A stretch of 34,393 bases of DNA from Streptomyces pacificus (GTDB lineage: Bacteria > Actinomycetota > Actinomycetes > Streptomycetales > Streptomycetaceae), in assembly GCF_011766325.1 (NCBI RefSeq), contig NZ_BLLG01000030.1, positions 1 through 34,393 of the forward strand, read 5' to 3'. Both the position numbers and the translations under genes were made by a program. The notes under the pieces are model-generated. The model ran no database searches. It was not told the DNA's origin and worked only from the letters and a program-made list of their open reading frames with translations. Position 1 is the first letter of the stretch; every line of letters starts with the position of its first letter. Shown one piece after another: positions 1 through 7,251 of the stretch.

Positions 1-2
1 TC

Positions 3-3000
3 GGTCCGGGTGGTGCGCTGTCCGCGCTGGTCGCCGGGGAGGGTGCGGACGCGTCGGCGGTGGCGGTCCCGCTGCTGCGGGGGGACGGGCCGGAGGAGAC
101 GGCCGTACTGACCGCGCTCGCCGGGCTCCATGTCCGCGGCGCCGATATCGACTGGACATCGTTCTACCCCGGCGGCACACACATCGACCTGCCCACCTAC
201 CCCTTCGAACGACACCCCTACTGGCCGAAGGCCGCCGAAGGCAACAGCGACGTCAGGGCCGCCGGACTCGACTCCATCGGACACCCGCTGCTCGGCGCCG
301 CCGTCGAACTCGCCGACGGCGAAGGCGTCGTCTTCACCAGCAGGATCTCCCTGCGTACCCATCCCTGGCTCGCCGACCACGTGATCATGGATCGGATTCT
401 GGTGCCCGGTGCCGCGCTGGTCGAGCTGGCGCTGCGGGCCGGCGACGAGGCCGGCTGCGACACGGTGGAAGAGCTGACGATGGCGGCGCCGCTGGAGCTT
501 CCCGGCCGGGGCGGCATACAGCTCCAGGTCGCCGTCGGCAGCCCCGACGGCGACGGGCGGCGCGAGGTGACGGTCTACTCGCGGCCGGAGGATTCGGATC
601 TGCCGTGGACCGAGAACGCCATCGGTGTCCTCGCCGCGGGCGGCCCGACCACCCCGTCCGCTCCCGCCCTCGGCACCACCGAGTGGCCGCCTGCCGGTGC
701 CGGAGCCGTCGACCTCGACGGCGTGTACGAGCGATTCGCCGAGGCCGGCTTCGCGTACGGGCCGGCGTTCCGTGGTCTGCGGCGGGCATGGCGCGAGGGC
801 GGCACCGTGTATGCCGAGGTCTCCCTGCCCGAGGAAACCGAACCGGGCGCGTTCGGTCTGCACCCGGCGCTGCTCGACGCCACCCTCCACACGGCGCTGC
901 TCGGTGGCGGTGAGGGCGGCGGTGAGGGCGGCGGTCCCGCGGGCCTGCCCTTCTCGTGGGAAGGCGTCTCGCTGCACGCCACCGGCGCCGCATCGGTGCG
1001 GGTACGAGTGGACCGTGACGAGACCGGGATGCTGGAGATCGCCCTCGCGGACCCGTTCGGCGCCCCCGTCGCTCAGGTGCGGTCGCTGGTGGTGCGGGAG
1101 GTCTCCGGGCAGCAGCCGGCGGCCGCCGGTGCCGGGCGAGACTCGCTGTTCACACTGACCTGGACACCGATCGCGGCGAACAACGCCCTCGACGAACCGG
1201 TGGCGGTGGCGGGCGAGGACGTCTTCGGTCTCGCCGACGGCTTCGTCGGCGGCCGGGTCCATCCGGATGTCGCCGCCGCGGACGCGGACGTGGTACTCGT
1301 CGAGGTCGTCGCACAATCCGCCGATGTCGTGGACTCCGCTCACGCGGCGGTCTCGGACGCGCTGGTGAACATCCAGGAGTGGCTGACGGCTGAACGGTCC
1401 GGACGGCTGGTGTTCGCTACTCGCGGCGCCGTCGCCGCGGCGGAGGGGGACCTCCCGGACGTGGTCGGTGCCGCAGTGTGGGGCATGGTGCGTGTGGCGC
1501 AGTCCGAACATCCCGGCCGCTTCGGCCTCCTCGACATCGACGACCGCCGCTCGTCGCTCGCCGTGCTGCGCCAGGCCGTCGCGGTCGAGGAGCCGCAGGT
1601 GGTCATTCGCGACGGTGAGGTGCTGGCCGGCCGGCTGGCTCCCGCCCAGCGACCGCAGGAGGCACAAGCGGCCCAGCAGCCGCAGGCAACGCGAGAGGCG
1701 CAAGAGGCGCAAGAGGCGCAAGAAGCGCAAGAGGCGCAGGGGTGGACGGGCCCCGTGCTCATCACCGGCGGCACCGGTGCGCTTGGCCGGATCATCGCCC
1801 GGCACCTGGTCGACAGCCACGGCGTCACCGAACTGGTACTGGCCTCTCGCAGGGGAGAGGCCGATGTCAGCGAACTGGAAGCGGCCGGCGCGACCGTCTC
1901 GGTCGTCGCCTGCGACATCGCCGACCGCGATGAGCTGGCATCGCTCCTGACGCGGTACCCGGTCCGCTCCATCGTCCACGCCGCCGGCGTGCTCGACGAC
2001 GGCACGGTCGAGCAACTGACACTCGACCGCATCGACCCGGTGCTCCAGCCCAAGGCAGACGCCGCGTGGTTCCTCCATGAACTCGCGCAAGACCTGGACC
2101 ACTTCGTGCTGTTCTCCTCGATCGCTGGCACGCTCGGCAACCCCGGGCAGGCCAACTACGCGGCGGGCAACGCCTTCCTCGACGCCCTCGCCGCCAGGCG
2201 CCGGGCCGAGGGGCTCCCCGCCGTCTCGCTGGCCTGGGGCGCCTGGGACACCGGGATGATCACCGCACAGGAGGCGGCACGCATGGCCCGGGGCGGTCTG
2301 CCCGCGATCACCGAGGAGGAGGGCGTACGGCTTTTCGACGCGGCGATCGGTACCGGCCTGCCGGTCCTGATGCCGGTCCGCCTTGACCTGGCGCTCCTGC
2401 GGGACCTGGGCGAGCCGGCTCCGCTCCTGCGGGGTCTCGTCCGTACGAGGGCCAAGCGCGCCGTCGCCGGCCAGGAGACTGCGGACTCCCTGGTACGCCG
2501 TCTCTCCGGGCTCACGGCGGACGGGCGGAGCGCCGCTCTGCTGGAGATCATCCGTGATCAGGTCGCCGAAGTGCTGGGCCACGCCGACGGCGAGGAGGTC
2601 GAGCCCGCGCGCCAGTTCCAGGAACTGGGCTTCGACTCCCTCACCGCGGTGGAACTGCGCAACCGCCTCGCCGGCGTCACCGGTCTGCGTCTGCCCGCCA
2701 CGCTGGTCTTCGACTACCCGACGCCCGGCGACCTGGTCGAGCTGCTGAGCTCGGAGCTGAATCTCGGCGAACCCGCCGGGGCGGCCCCGGCGTTGCTCGC
2801 CGAACTCGACCGGATCGAGGCGGTGTTCACGAACGCGGGCGCCGCCCTCGATGAGCGGCTCCACCAGCAGATAGCCGGCCGTCTCGATGTTCTGCGCACC
2901 AAGTGGGCGGAAATGGGCAGCGGTGACGCCGGCGAGACCGAGATCGATCTGGAGTCGGCGTCCGACGACGAGATGTTCGCGATGCTCGACACCGAGCTCG

Positions 3001-3008
3001 GGCTGTAG
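3..3008 (+). CDS. Type I modular polyketide synthase, C-terminal part (AT end-DH-KR-ACP-docking), 5' partial
   Basis: The reading frame is open from the window edge, so this is the last 1001 residues of a larger PKS. The first ~75 residues are the AT C-terminus, ending in the usual linker LPTYPFERHPYW. A dehydratase follows, with His at residue ~126 in an HxxxDxxxxP motif (Gly is normal at the Asp position), a YGPAF motif, and LHPALLDATLH carrying the catalytic Asp. The ketoreductase has GGTGALG near residue 589, an LDD motif (B-type, D-configured alcohol by family rule), FSSIAG and a QANYAAGN Tyr. The ACP has GFDSL with its Ser near residue 879. The last ~65 residues are helical and acidic, ending DDEMFAMLDTELGL, a typical C-terminal docking segment. 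There is no thioesterase, so the chain should pass to another PKS protein outside the window. The module would install a double bond. Product unknown. Confidence 0.95.
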   Translation, partial: GPGGALSALVAGEGADASAVAVPLLRGDGPEETAVLTALAGLHVRGADIDWTSFYPGGTHIDLPTYPFERHPYWPKAAEGNSDVRAAGLDSIGHPLLGAAVELADGEGVVFTSRISLRTHPWLADHVIMDRILVPGAALVELALRAGDEAGCDTVEELTMAAPLELPGRGGIQLQVAVGSPDGDGRREVTVYSRPEDSDLPWTENAIGVLAAGGPTTPSAPALGTTEWPPAGAGAVDLDGVYERFAEAGFAYGPAFRGLRRAWREGGTVYAEVSLPEETEPGAFGLHPALLDATLHTALLGGGEGGGEGGGPAGLPFSWEGVSLHATGAASVRVRVDRDETGMLEIALADPFGAPVAQVRSLVVREVSGQQPAAAGAGRDSLFTLTWTPIAANNALDEPVAVAGEDVFGLADGFVGGRVHPDVAAADADVVLVEVVAQSADVVDSAHAAVSDALVNIQEWLTAERSGRLVFATRGAVAAAEGDLPDVVGAAVWGMVRVAQSEHPGRFGLLDIDDRRSSLAVLRQAVAVEEPQVVIRDGEVLAGRLAPAQRPQEAQAAQQPQATREAQEAQEAQEAQEAQGWTGPVLITGGTGALGRIIARHLVDSHGVTELVLASRRGEADVSELEAAGATVSVVACDIADRDELASLLTRYPVRSIVHAAGVLDDGTVEQLTLDRIDPVLQPKADAAWFLHELAQDLDHFVLFSSIAGTLGNPGQANYAAGNAFLDALAARRRAEGLPAVSLAWGAWDTGMITAQEAARMARGGLPAITEEEGVRLFDAAIGTGLPVLMPVRLDLALLRDLGEPAPLLRGLVRTRAKRAVAGQETADSLVRRLSGLTADGRSAALLEIIRDQVAEVLGHADGEEVEPARQFQELGFDSLTAVELRNRLAGVTGLRLPATLVFDYPTPGDLVELLSSELNLGEPAGAAPALLAELDRIEAVFTNAGAALDERLHQQIAGRLDVLRTKWAEMGSGDAGETEIDLESASDDEMFAMLDTELGL
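1695..1739 (+). repeat. In-frame 9-bp tandem repeat (Glu-Ala-Gln x5) in the KR linker
   Basis: Five consecutive copies of a 9-base unit (gaggcgcaa and close variants) encode Glu-Ala-Gln five times. They follow other Gln-rich sequence, between the structural and catalytic halves of the ketoreductase. The unit length keeps the frame, so slippage would change linker length without breaking the protein. Confidence 0.85.
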
Positions 3009-3018
3009 CCGATCGAAC

Positions 3019-3042
3019 GCCGGGCCGGCCGACCGGCCCGGC
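3019..3042 (+). terminator. Perfect 10-bp stem-loop between PKS and dehydrogenase genes
   Basis: GCCGGGCCGG pairs perfectly with CCGGCCCGGC across a 4-base CCGA loop, directly after the PKS stop and before the next ribosome binding site. It has only a short T-run, so it may be an attenuator or RNA-stabilising element rather than a full terminator. Confidence 0.5.
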
Positions 3043-3067
3043 TTCCTATGTGAGGAGCACGACGCCA

Positions 3068-4738
3068 ATGACGAAACCCGTGATCGGCATACTGGGACTC
3101 GGCTCGCTGGGCGAGGGGCTGGCCCGCGCGTTCGCCGGCAACGGCGCGGAGGTGATCGGCGTCGACCGTGACGCGAACGTGGTCGCCCGCGTCGGGGGCC
3201 GTCTGGGGCATCCGCTGCTCGCCCTCGGCAATGATCCGGCCGATCTCAAGCCCGCCGACATCGTGATCGAGGCTGTGCCGGAGGACCGGATGACCAAGGA
3301 GGCCGTGCTCGGCCGGCTGGTGCAGCGGTGCGCGCCCGATACGGTCCTGCTGACCACCGCCTCCACCTTCTCGGTGCCCGAACTCGCGATCGCTTCGGGA
3401 GCTCCGGACCGCGTCGCCGGACTGCGCTTCTCCCTGCCCCCGCCCGAGGCACACACCGCGATCGTGGTGGAGACCGCCATGGCGCAAGGACGGACGATCG
3501 AGCTGGCCCGCCGCGCCGCGCAGTTGGCCGGCACCGAACCCGTCGCCCTGGCCGGCCGGCCGTTTGAGGTTGCCACCGCGCTGGTCTACGCCTGGATGAA
3601 CCGCACTGTCGCCCTGGCGGCCGAGGGCTACGCGGGTGTAGAGGAGATCGACACCGCGATGAGACTCGGATGCGGTCTGGGGCGGGGCCCGTTCGAGCTC
3701 CTCGACCTGATCGGACTGGACACGGTCCGCAACGCGCTCACGGTGCTCGGTGTCCCACCCGCCGGTCTGCTGGAGCGGATGGTGACCGAGGGACGCCTGG
3801 GCCGGAAGACCGGTCACGGCTTCCACCGGTACGACGGCGCCGGTGCCCGAGTGCCGGCCGACCGCGTCACCTCCGTCACCGGCACGCCGCGGGAGATCAC
3901 GCGAGCGGGCGTGGTCGGCTCCGGCACCATGGCGCGCGGTATCGCCGAGGTCCTGGCCGTCGCCGGCATCCCCACCACTCTCGTCGCCCGCACGGTCGAC
4001 AAGGCCGAGGCGGCCCGGGACGCCGTGGCCGGGTCGCTGGCCCGGTCCGTGAGGAAGGGGCGCATCACGGAGGAGGACCGCCTCGGTATCCTCGCCCGGC
4101 TCACCGCGGGTGCCGGCTACACCGGCCTCGCGGACTGCGACGTCGTCGTCGAGGCGGTCGCCGAGGACATGAGCGTCAAGTCCGGTGTGTTGCGTGCGGT
4201 CGACGCGCACCTCCGTCCCGGAGCGGTCATCGCCACGACCACCTCCAGCCTGTCCGTCACCGACTGCGCCGAGCACACCGGCCGGCCCCGCGACGTGATC
4301 GGCCTGCACTTCTTCAACCCCGCGCCGGTGATGCGGCTCGTCGAGGTGGTGAGCACCCGCCATACCGACCCCGACGTACACGCCACCGCGCATGCACTGG
4401 TGGCACGGCTGCGCAAGACGGCCGTCGACTGTGCGGACCGCACCGGTTTCATCGTGAACTTCCTGCTGTTCCCGTACCTCGATGACGCCGTGCGCCTGCT
4501 CGCCCGCACCGATGTCACCGTGGCCGAGGTCGACACCGCGGTCACCACCGCATACCCGTTCCCGATGGGGCCGTTCACCCTGCTCGACACGATCGGACTC
4601 GATGTGTCGCTGGCTATCATGGACATGCTCACTCCCTTTCAGGGCGCCCCGGCGGAGCCGCTGCGGCAACTGGTCGCCGCAGGCCACTTGGGCCGCAAGA
4701 ATCGGCGCGGGTTTCGAATGGCCGGACAAATGGAGTGA
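3068..4738 (+). CDS. Double-length 3-hydroxyacyl-CoA dehydrogenase (two tandem HCDH units)
   Basis: The protein has 556 residues, about twice a normal 3-hydroxybutyryl-CoA dehydrogenase. Each half is a Rossmann domain (GLGSLG near residue 10; VVGSGTMARG near residue 282) followed by an HCDH C-terminal helical domain. The second half keeps the catalytic signature GLHFFNPAP, with His at ~414, and GFIVNFLLFPYL. In the first half the equivalent is GLRFSLPPPE, with Arg at ~120 in place of His, and the FIVN segment is degenerate. The first half is therefore probably structural or a pseudoenzyme. The reaction would be NAD-dependent interconversion of 3-hydroxyacyl- and 3-oxoacyl-thioesters. Next to a PKS it may feed an unusual extender or starter unit; that is inference. 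The ATG at 3068 has GAGGAG at 3052-3057. An in-frame GTG at 3050 is less likely. Confidence 0.88.
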   Translation: MTKPVIGILGLGSLGEGLARAFAGNGAEVIGVDRDANVVARVGGRLGHPLLALGNDPADLKPADIVIEAVPEDRMTKEAVLGRLVQRCAPDTVLLTTASTFSVPELAIASGAPDRVAGLRFSLPPPEAHTAIVVETAMAQGRTIELARRAAQLAGTEPVALAGRPFEVATALVYAWMNRTVALAAEGYAGVEEIDTAMRLGCGLGRGPFELLDLIGLDTVRNALTVLGVPPAGLLERMVTEGRLGRKTGHGFHRYDGAGARVPADRVTSVTGTPREITRAGVVGSGTMARGIAEVLAVAGIPTTLVARTVDKAEAARDAVAGSLARSVRKGRITEEDRLGILARLTAGAGYTGLADCDVVVEAVAEDMSVKSGVLRAVDAHLRPGAVIATTTSSLSVTDCAEHTGRPRDVIGLHFFNPAPVMRLVEVVSTRHTDPDVHATAHALVARLRKTAVDCADRTGFIVNFLLFPYLDDAVRLLARTDVTVAEVDTAVTTAYPFPMGPFTLLDTIGLDVSLAIMDMLTPFQGAPAEPLRQLVAAGHLGRKNRRGFRMAGQME

Positions 4739-4818
4739 GATGTGCGCGTGGCCCGGACTAAGCTGGGGGACAGTGCGTGCAGGGCGGTCATCGCCCTATG
4801 AGAGGTGGTGGGGACGTC

Positions 4819-5283
4819 ATGGAGCCGGAGGCGTCCGGGGGCGGACGGCACGTCGCGGTCTTAGCCGACCCTGAACACGGGCAGGAACTGCCCATGCTGG
4901 CGCTGATCGAGGAACTCGCCCTCCGAGGCCATCGGGTCACCTTCGTCACCGGATCCGAGTTGGCCGCCCGGTTGGCCATTTCGGGTGCGACGGACGGCGT
5001 CTGGGACGTGGTGGGGTTCCTCGACGACAGCGCCTCCCCGGTTGCCACGGCGTGCGGGTATTTCGCCGACGGGATGCCCGAGCTCATCATCTACGACAAG
5101 ACCGCGCATACCGTCGCAGCGGGCCTGGCACCGGCGCTGACCGAGGGGTCCGAGTCGGTCTGCGAGGAACTCGTCGACTTCCTGGACCGCTTCGAGTTGG
5201 CGTTTATCTCCGGCAGGCCCGGGTTGTACCAGCTTGTGCTGGCGCGATTGGCGGGCTCGGCCCGGCAGTTCGGTACGGAGTGA
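4819..5283 (+). CDS. Truncated glycosyltransferase-like protein (N-terminal GT-B half only)
   Basis: The 154-residue product begins, after a short tail, with HVAVLADPEHGQELPMLALI and EELALRGHRVTFVTGSELA. This matches the N-terminal beta-alpha-beta of macrolide-type (MGT/GT1) glycosyltransferases. PELIIYDKTAHTVA corresponds to the later strand of the same acceptor-binding half. The nucleotide-sugar-binding C-terminal half, normally ~200 more residues, is missing, so catalysis is unlikely. It may be a remnant or a stand-alone partner protein. A rare TTA leucine codon lies at 4861-4863, so translation may depend on bldA. The ATG at 4819 is preceded by GAGGTGG at 4802-4808; in-frame starts at 4798 (ATG) and 4777 (GTG) are alternatives. 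Confidence 0.6.
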   Translation: MEPEASGGGRHVAVLADPEHGQELPMLALIEELALRGHRVTFVTGSELAARLAISGATDGVWDVVGFLDDSASPVATACGYFADGMPELIIYDKTAHTVAAGLAPALTEGSESVCEELVDFLDRFELAFISGRPGLYQLVLARLAGSARQFGTE

Positions 5284-6015
5284 CGGGGCGGGCGCTCGCC
5301 TCGCCACCCCTTGGGGCGAGGCCGATGAGGCGCTTGCCGCCGCAGAAGGATGCGGGGAGGTGCAGCAAGGCCGAGAGGCCGCGAGTGGTGTCCGTGGCAG
5401 AGGTCGGGTCACCGGTATCCGGTGGGCCGGGACGTGGCTCGTTGCTCAGACCACGTCGTCCGAGCCACTCGCCGAGCCGCTTGCCGGGCCGAGGGCCGGG
5501 GCCCGCGGGCGGGACCGCCGGGCGCAGCTGCCGGCCGGGGTATGGCGGATCGCCGTAAGTGGTGTCTTGTCGGGAGTATCCCGCATCCCGCCACTCCGCG
5601 ACCGCGTTCCCTCCGGGTGGATCCACAGAATTCCGGTCTCCAGCGGCAAGTGCGCAACAATCGGACTTCACGCGCTCATGCCCGGTTCACCGATCCCCGG
5701 CCTTGGCGGCCGGCCCGGTCTTCGCGCGTAGTTTCCGCAGATTTCACTTCGGCCCGCGTCAATGGTCCGCAATCGGGGTGCGCCGTGGCCGAATCGGATC
5801 GGTGGACGACCTCCTGGGCTTCGGTGGCCGCCGCCACCTGGCGTGTGGCCTCGCACGCGCTCCGGTACCGGCTGTCCCTGTGGCCCGGCGGGTTCGTCGT
5901 GCCGCGGACGCTGGCGACCTGCCCACTCCCATTGAATGGTCGCTTTTTCCTGTATGTCCACGACACTCCATGTCTGCATGCCCCGGGGGACGACGTAAAT
6001 GATTGGGTAGGTTCA
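5284..6015. other. Long non-coding or degraded stretch upstream of the first PAS-LuxR gene
   Basis: No convincing gene was found on either strand. The open frames here have no good ribosome binding sites and their products are Arg/Pro/Gly-rich, as expected of shadow frames in GC-rich DNA. Composition becomes more AT-rich from about 5930, consistent with regulatory DNA leading to the promoter at 6016. Confidence 0.5.
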
Positions 6016-6045
6016 TTGACCGTCCGATCTGAATTTCCATACGAT
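6016..6045 (+). promoter_or_regulatory. Sigma-70 (HrdB)-like promoter for first PAS-LuxR gene
   Basis: TTGACC (6016-6021), an 18-bp spacer, and TACGAT (6040-6045) sit in locally AT-rich DNA about 107 bp upstream of the ATG at 6152. The promoter lies outside the duplicated block, which starts at 6117, so the second gene copy does not have it. Confidence 0.6.
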
Positions 6046-6116
6046 CAAGTCTGGTGAGATTCCTCGAATTCCCTCGCCGGAGGGGCTTCCTTTGCCTGCC
6101 GGGGAGGCGGGTTGGC

Positions 6117-6868
6117 TTACCTCGAACCACACTCACGTGAGGACAGCTACGATGCATAGTGCCGCCGCTGGCTTTCTCGAGATGGGCCGGTTCGTCGGTC
6201 CGGCAACGGCCTCCGACACGCCCGAAGTGGACGTGTTCAGGACGCTCCTCGACCGGTCCGGTCTGCTCCTGGCGGGCCTCGACCTTCAGATGTGCCTGGT
6301 CGAGGCGAGCGACGAGTTCGTCGGGCAGTTCGGCAGCTCCCGTGAGAGCCTGATCGGCGGCAGCTTCTACGAACTGTTACACCCGGGTGTGCACGCTCCG
6401 ATGCGCAGGCAGTTCACCCGTCTCCTCGAAGGCCGCCGCGAGCGCTTCGTCGAGCACCTGGCCGGTGTCGGACCCCGGCGGACGGTGTTCACCGGGGAGA
6501 TCACGGGCATCGCCGTGCACAGTCAGTGCCGTGAACTCGTGGGGTTCGTGGTGCTGGTGAACCCGGAGCAGACGGAGCCGGCCGATGCGGTCGTGGTGGA
6601 CCGCAACCGCATCCTCAGCGAGATCGGTGCCCGCATCCTGGAGGGCATCGCGGGCGGTGAGTCCACGGTGTGCCTCGCCTCACGTCTGTTCCTCAGCAGG
6701 CAGGGCGTCGAGTACCATGTGGGGACGATGCTCAAGAAGCTCAAGGCGCCCAACCGCGCCGCGCTCGTCAGCAGGGCCTACAGCCTGGGTGTCCTGACAG
6801 TGGGGAGCTGGCCCCCGAAGGTGTCACCCGACTTCGTCAAGTGACCCCCCCGGGCGAGCCTGACCGGG
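6117..6868 (+). repeat. Direct repeat, copy 1 (~750 bp, contains PAS-LuxR gene)
   Basis: The stretch from TTACCTCGAACC in the 5' leader to the GACCGGG after the stop codon recurs at 14796-15545. The offset is 8679 bases up to the stop codons; there is a two-base difference just after the stop. Identity is near complete, with a handful of substitutions seen. Flanking sequences differ abruptly on both sides. Confidence 0.95.
6152..6844 (+). CDS. PAS-LuxR family transcriptional regulator, copy 1 (TTA-containing)
   Basis: The 230-residue protein has an N-terminal PAS-like sensor (residues ~25-145: LLDRSGLLLAGLDLQMCLVE, SFYELLHPGVH). The C-terminal LuxR/GerE helix-turn-helix is at ~165-215 (RLFLSRQGVEYHVGTMLKKL then KAPNRAALVSRAYSLGVL). 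PAS-LuxR proteins such as PimM are pathway activators in polyketide clusters. The ATG at 6152 is preceded by GAGGA (6139-6143); an upstream in-frame GTG at 6137 is possible. Codon 76 (6377-6379) is TTA, so production probably depends on the bldA tRNA. The second copy has CTG there. Likely role: activation of the PKS-side genes, perhaps through the site at 8965. Confidence 0.88.
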   Translation: MHSAAAGFLEMGRFVGPATASDTPEVDVFRTLLDRSGLLLAGLDLQMCLVEASDEFVGQFGSSRESLIGGSFYELLHPGVHAPMRRQFTRLLEGRRERFVEHLAGVGPRRTVFTGEITGIAVHSQCRELVGFVVLVNPEQTEPADAVVVDRNRILSEIGARILEGIAGGESTVCLASRLFLSRQGVEYHVGTMLKKLKAPNRAALVSRAYSLGVLTVGSWPPKVSPDFVK

Positions 6869-7251
6869 AGACCGGCGCTGGCCCTCCCGCCCCGGACACC
6901 GAAGCGCGACCGCCGCCCGAGCCACCGCTCGGCCGAGGAGTCCCGACGCGGAGTCCCGGCACGGAGTCCACCGTTCACCCACCCCGGCCGGGCCGTGCCC
7001 GGCCTCCCCCTACTCACCGACCACTCCTATCGGGAACGCCTTGTGCGCCACGCACCCGAAGCGGCCCTCGACCCGAACCGAGCCGGCGCCATCCGCCGCC
7101 GAATCGGAGTGCTTCGCCGCAGGCGGCTTTCCCACCCGCTTCAGCGCCGGCCTGCGGGCGGAGTCCGCCACGCGCCACAGCGTCGCCGAGGCTTCCCAGC
7201 CGCTCGCTGCCGACAGCGCCGCGGGAGACCAACCCGTGAGGAAGGACGAGA
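6869..7251. other. Intergenic region before ketosynthase III
   Basis: No gene is supported here. The region holds three direct GGAGTCC repeats at 6937-6975, and the ribosome binding site (GAGGAAGGA) for the gene starting at 7252 lies at its end. Confidence 0.5.
6937..6975 (+). repeat. Three GGAGTCC direct repeats with exact 13-bp period
   Basis: GGAGTCC starts at 6937, 6950 and 6963. The two intervening spacers are similar (CGACGC and CGGCAC). Iterated heptamers upstream of a gene can be activator sites, but SARP sites usually have 11- or 22-bp spacing, so the function is unknown. Confidence 0.4.

Noticed and set aside
2714..4729. Very long minus-strand open frame opposite the dehydrogenase
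   Set aside because: It mirrors the coding frame of a clear HCDH gene; the His/Gly/Asp-rich product matches nothing.
5500..5670. Possible transposase fragment on the minus strand
   Set aside because: The translated text has no DDE or HTH motif, and no terminal inverted repeats were found.
5350..6057. 235-codon open frame before PAS-LuxR copy 1
   Set aside because: No motif, no ribosome binding site, and it runs through the promoter region.
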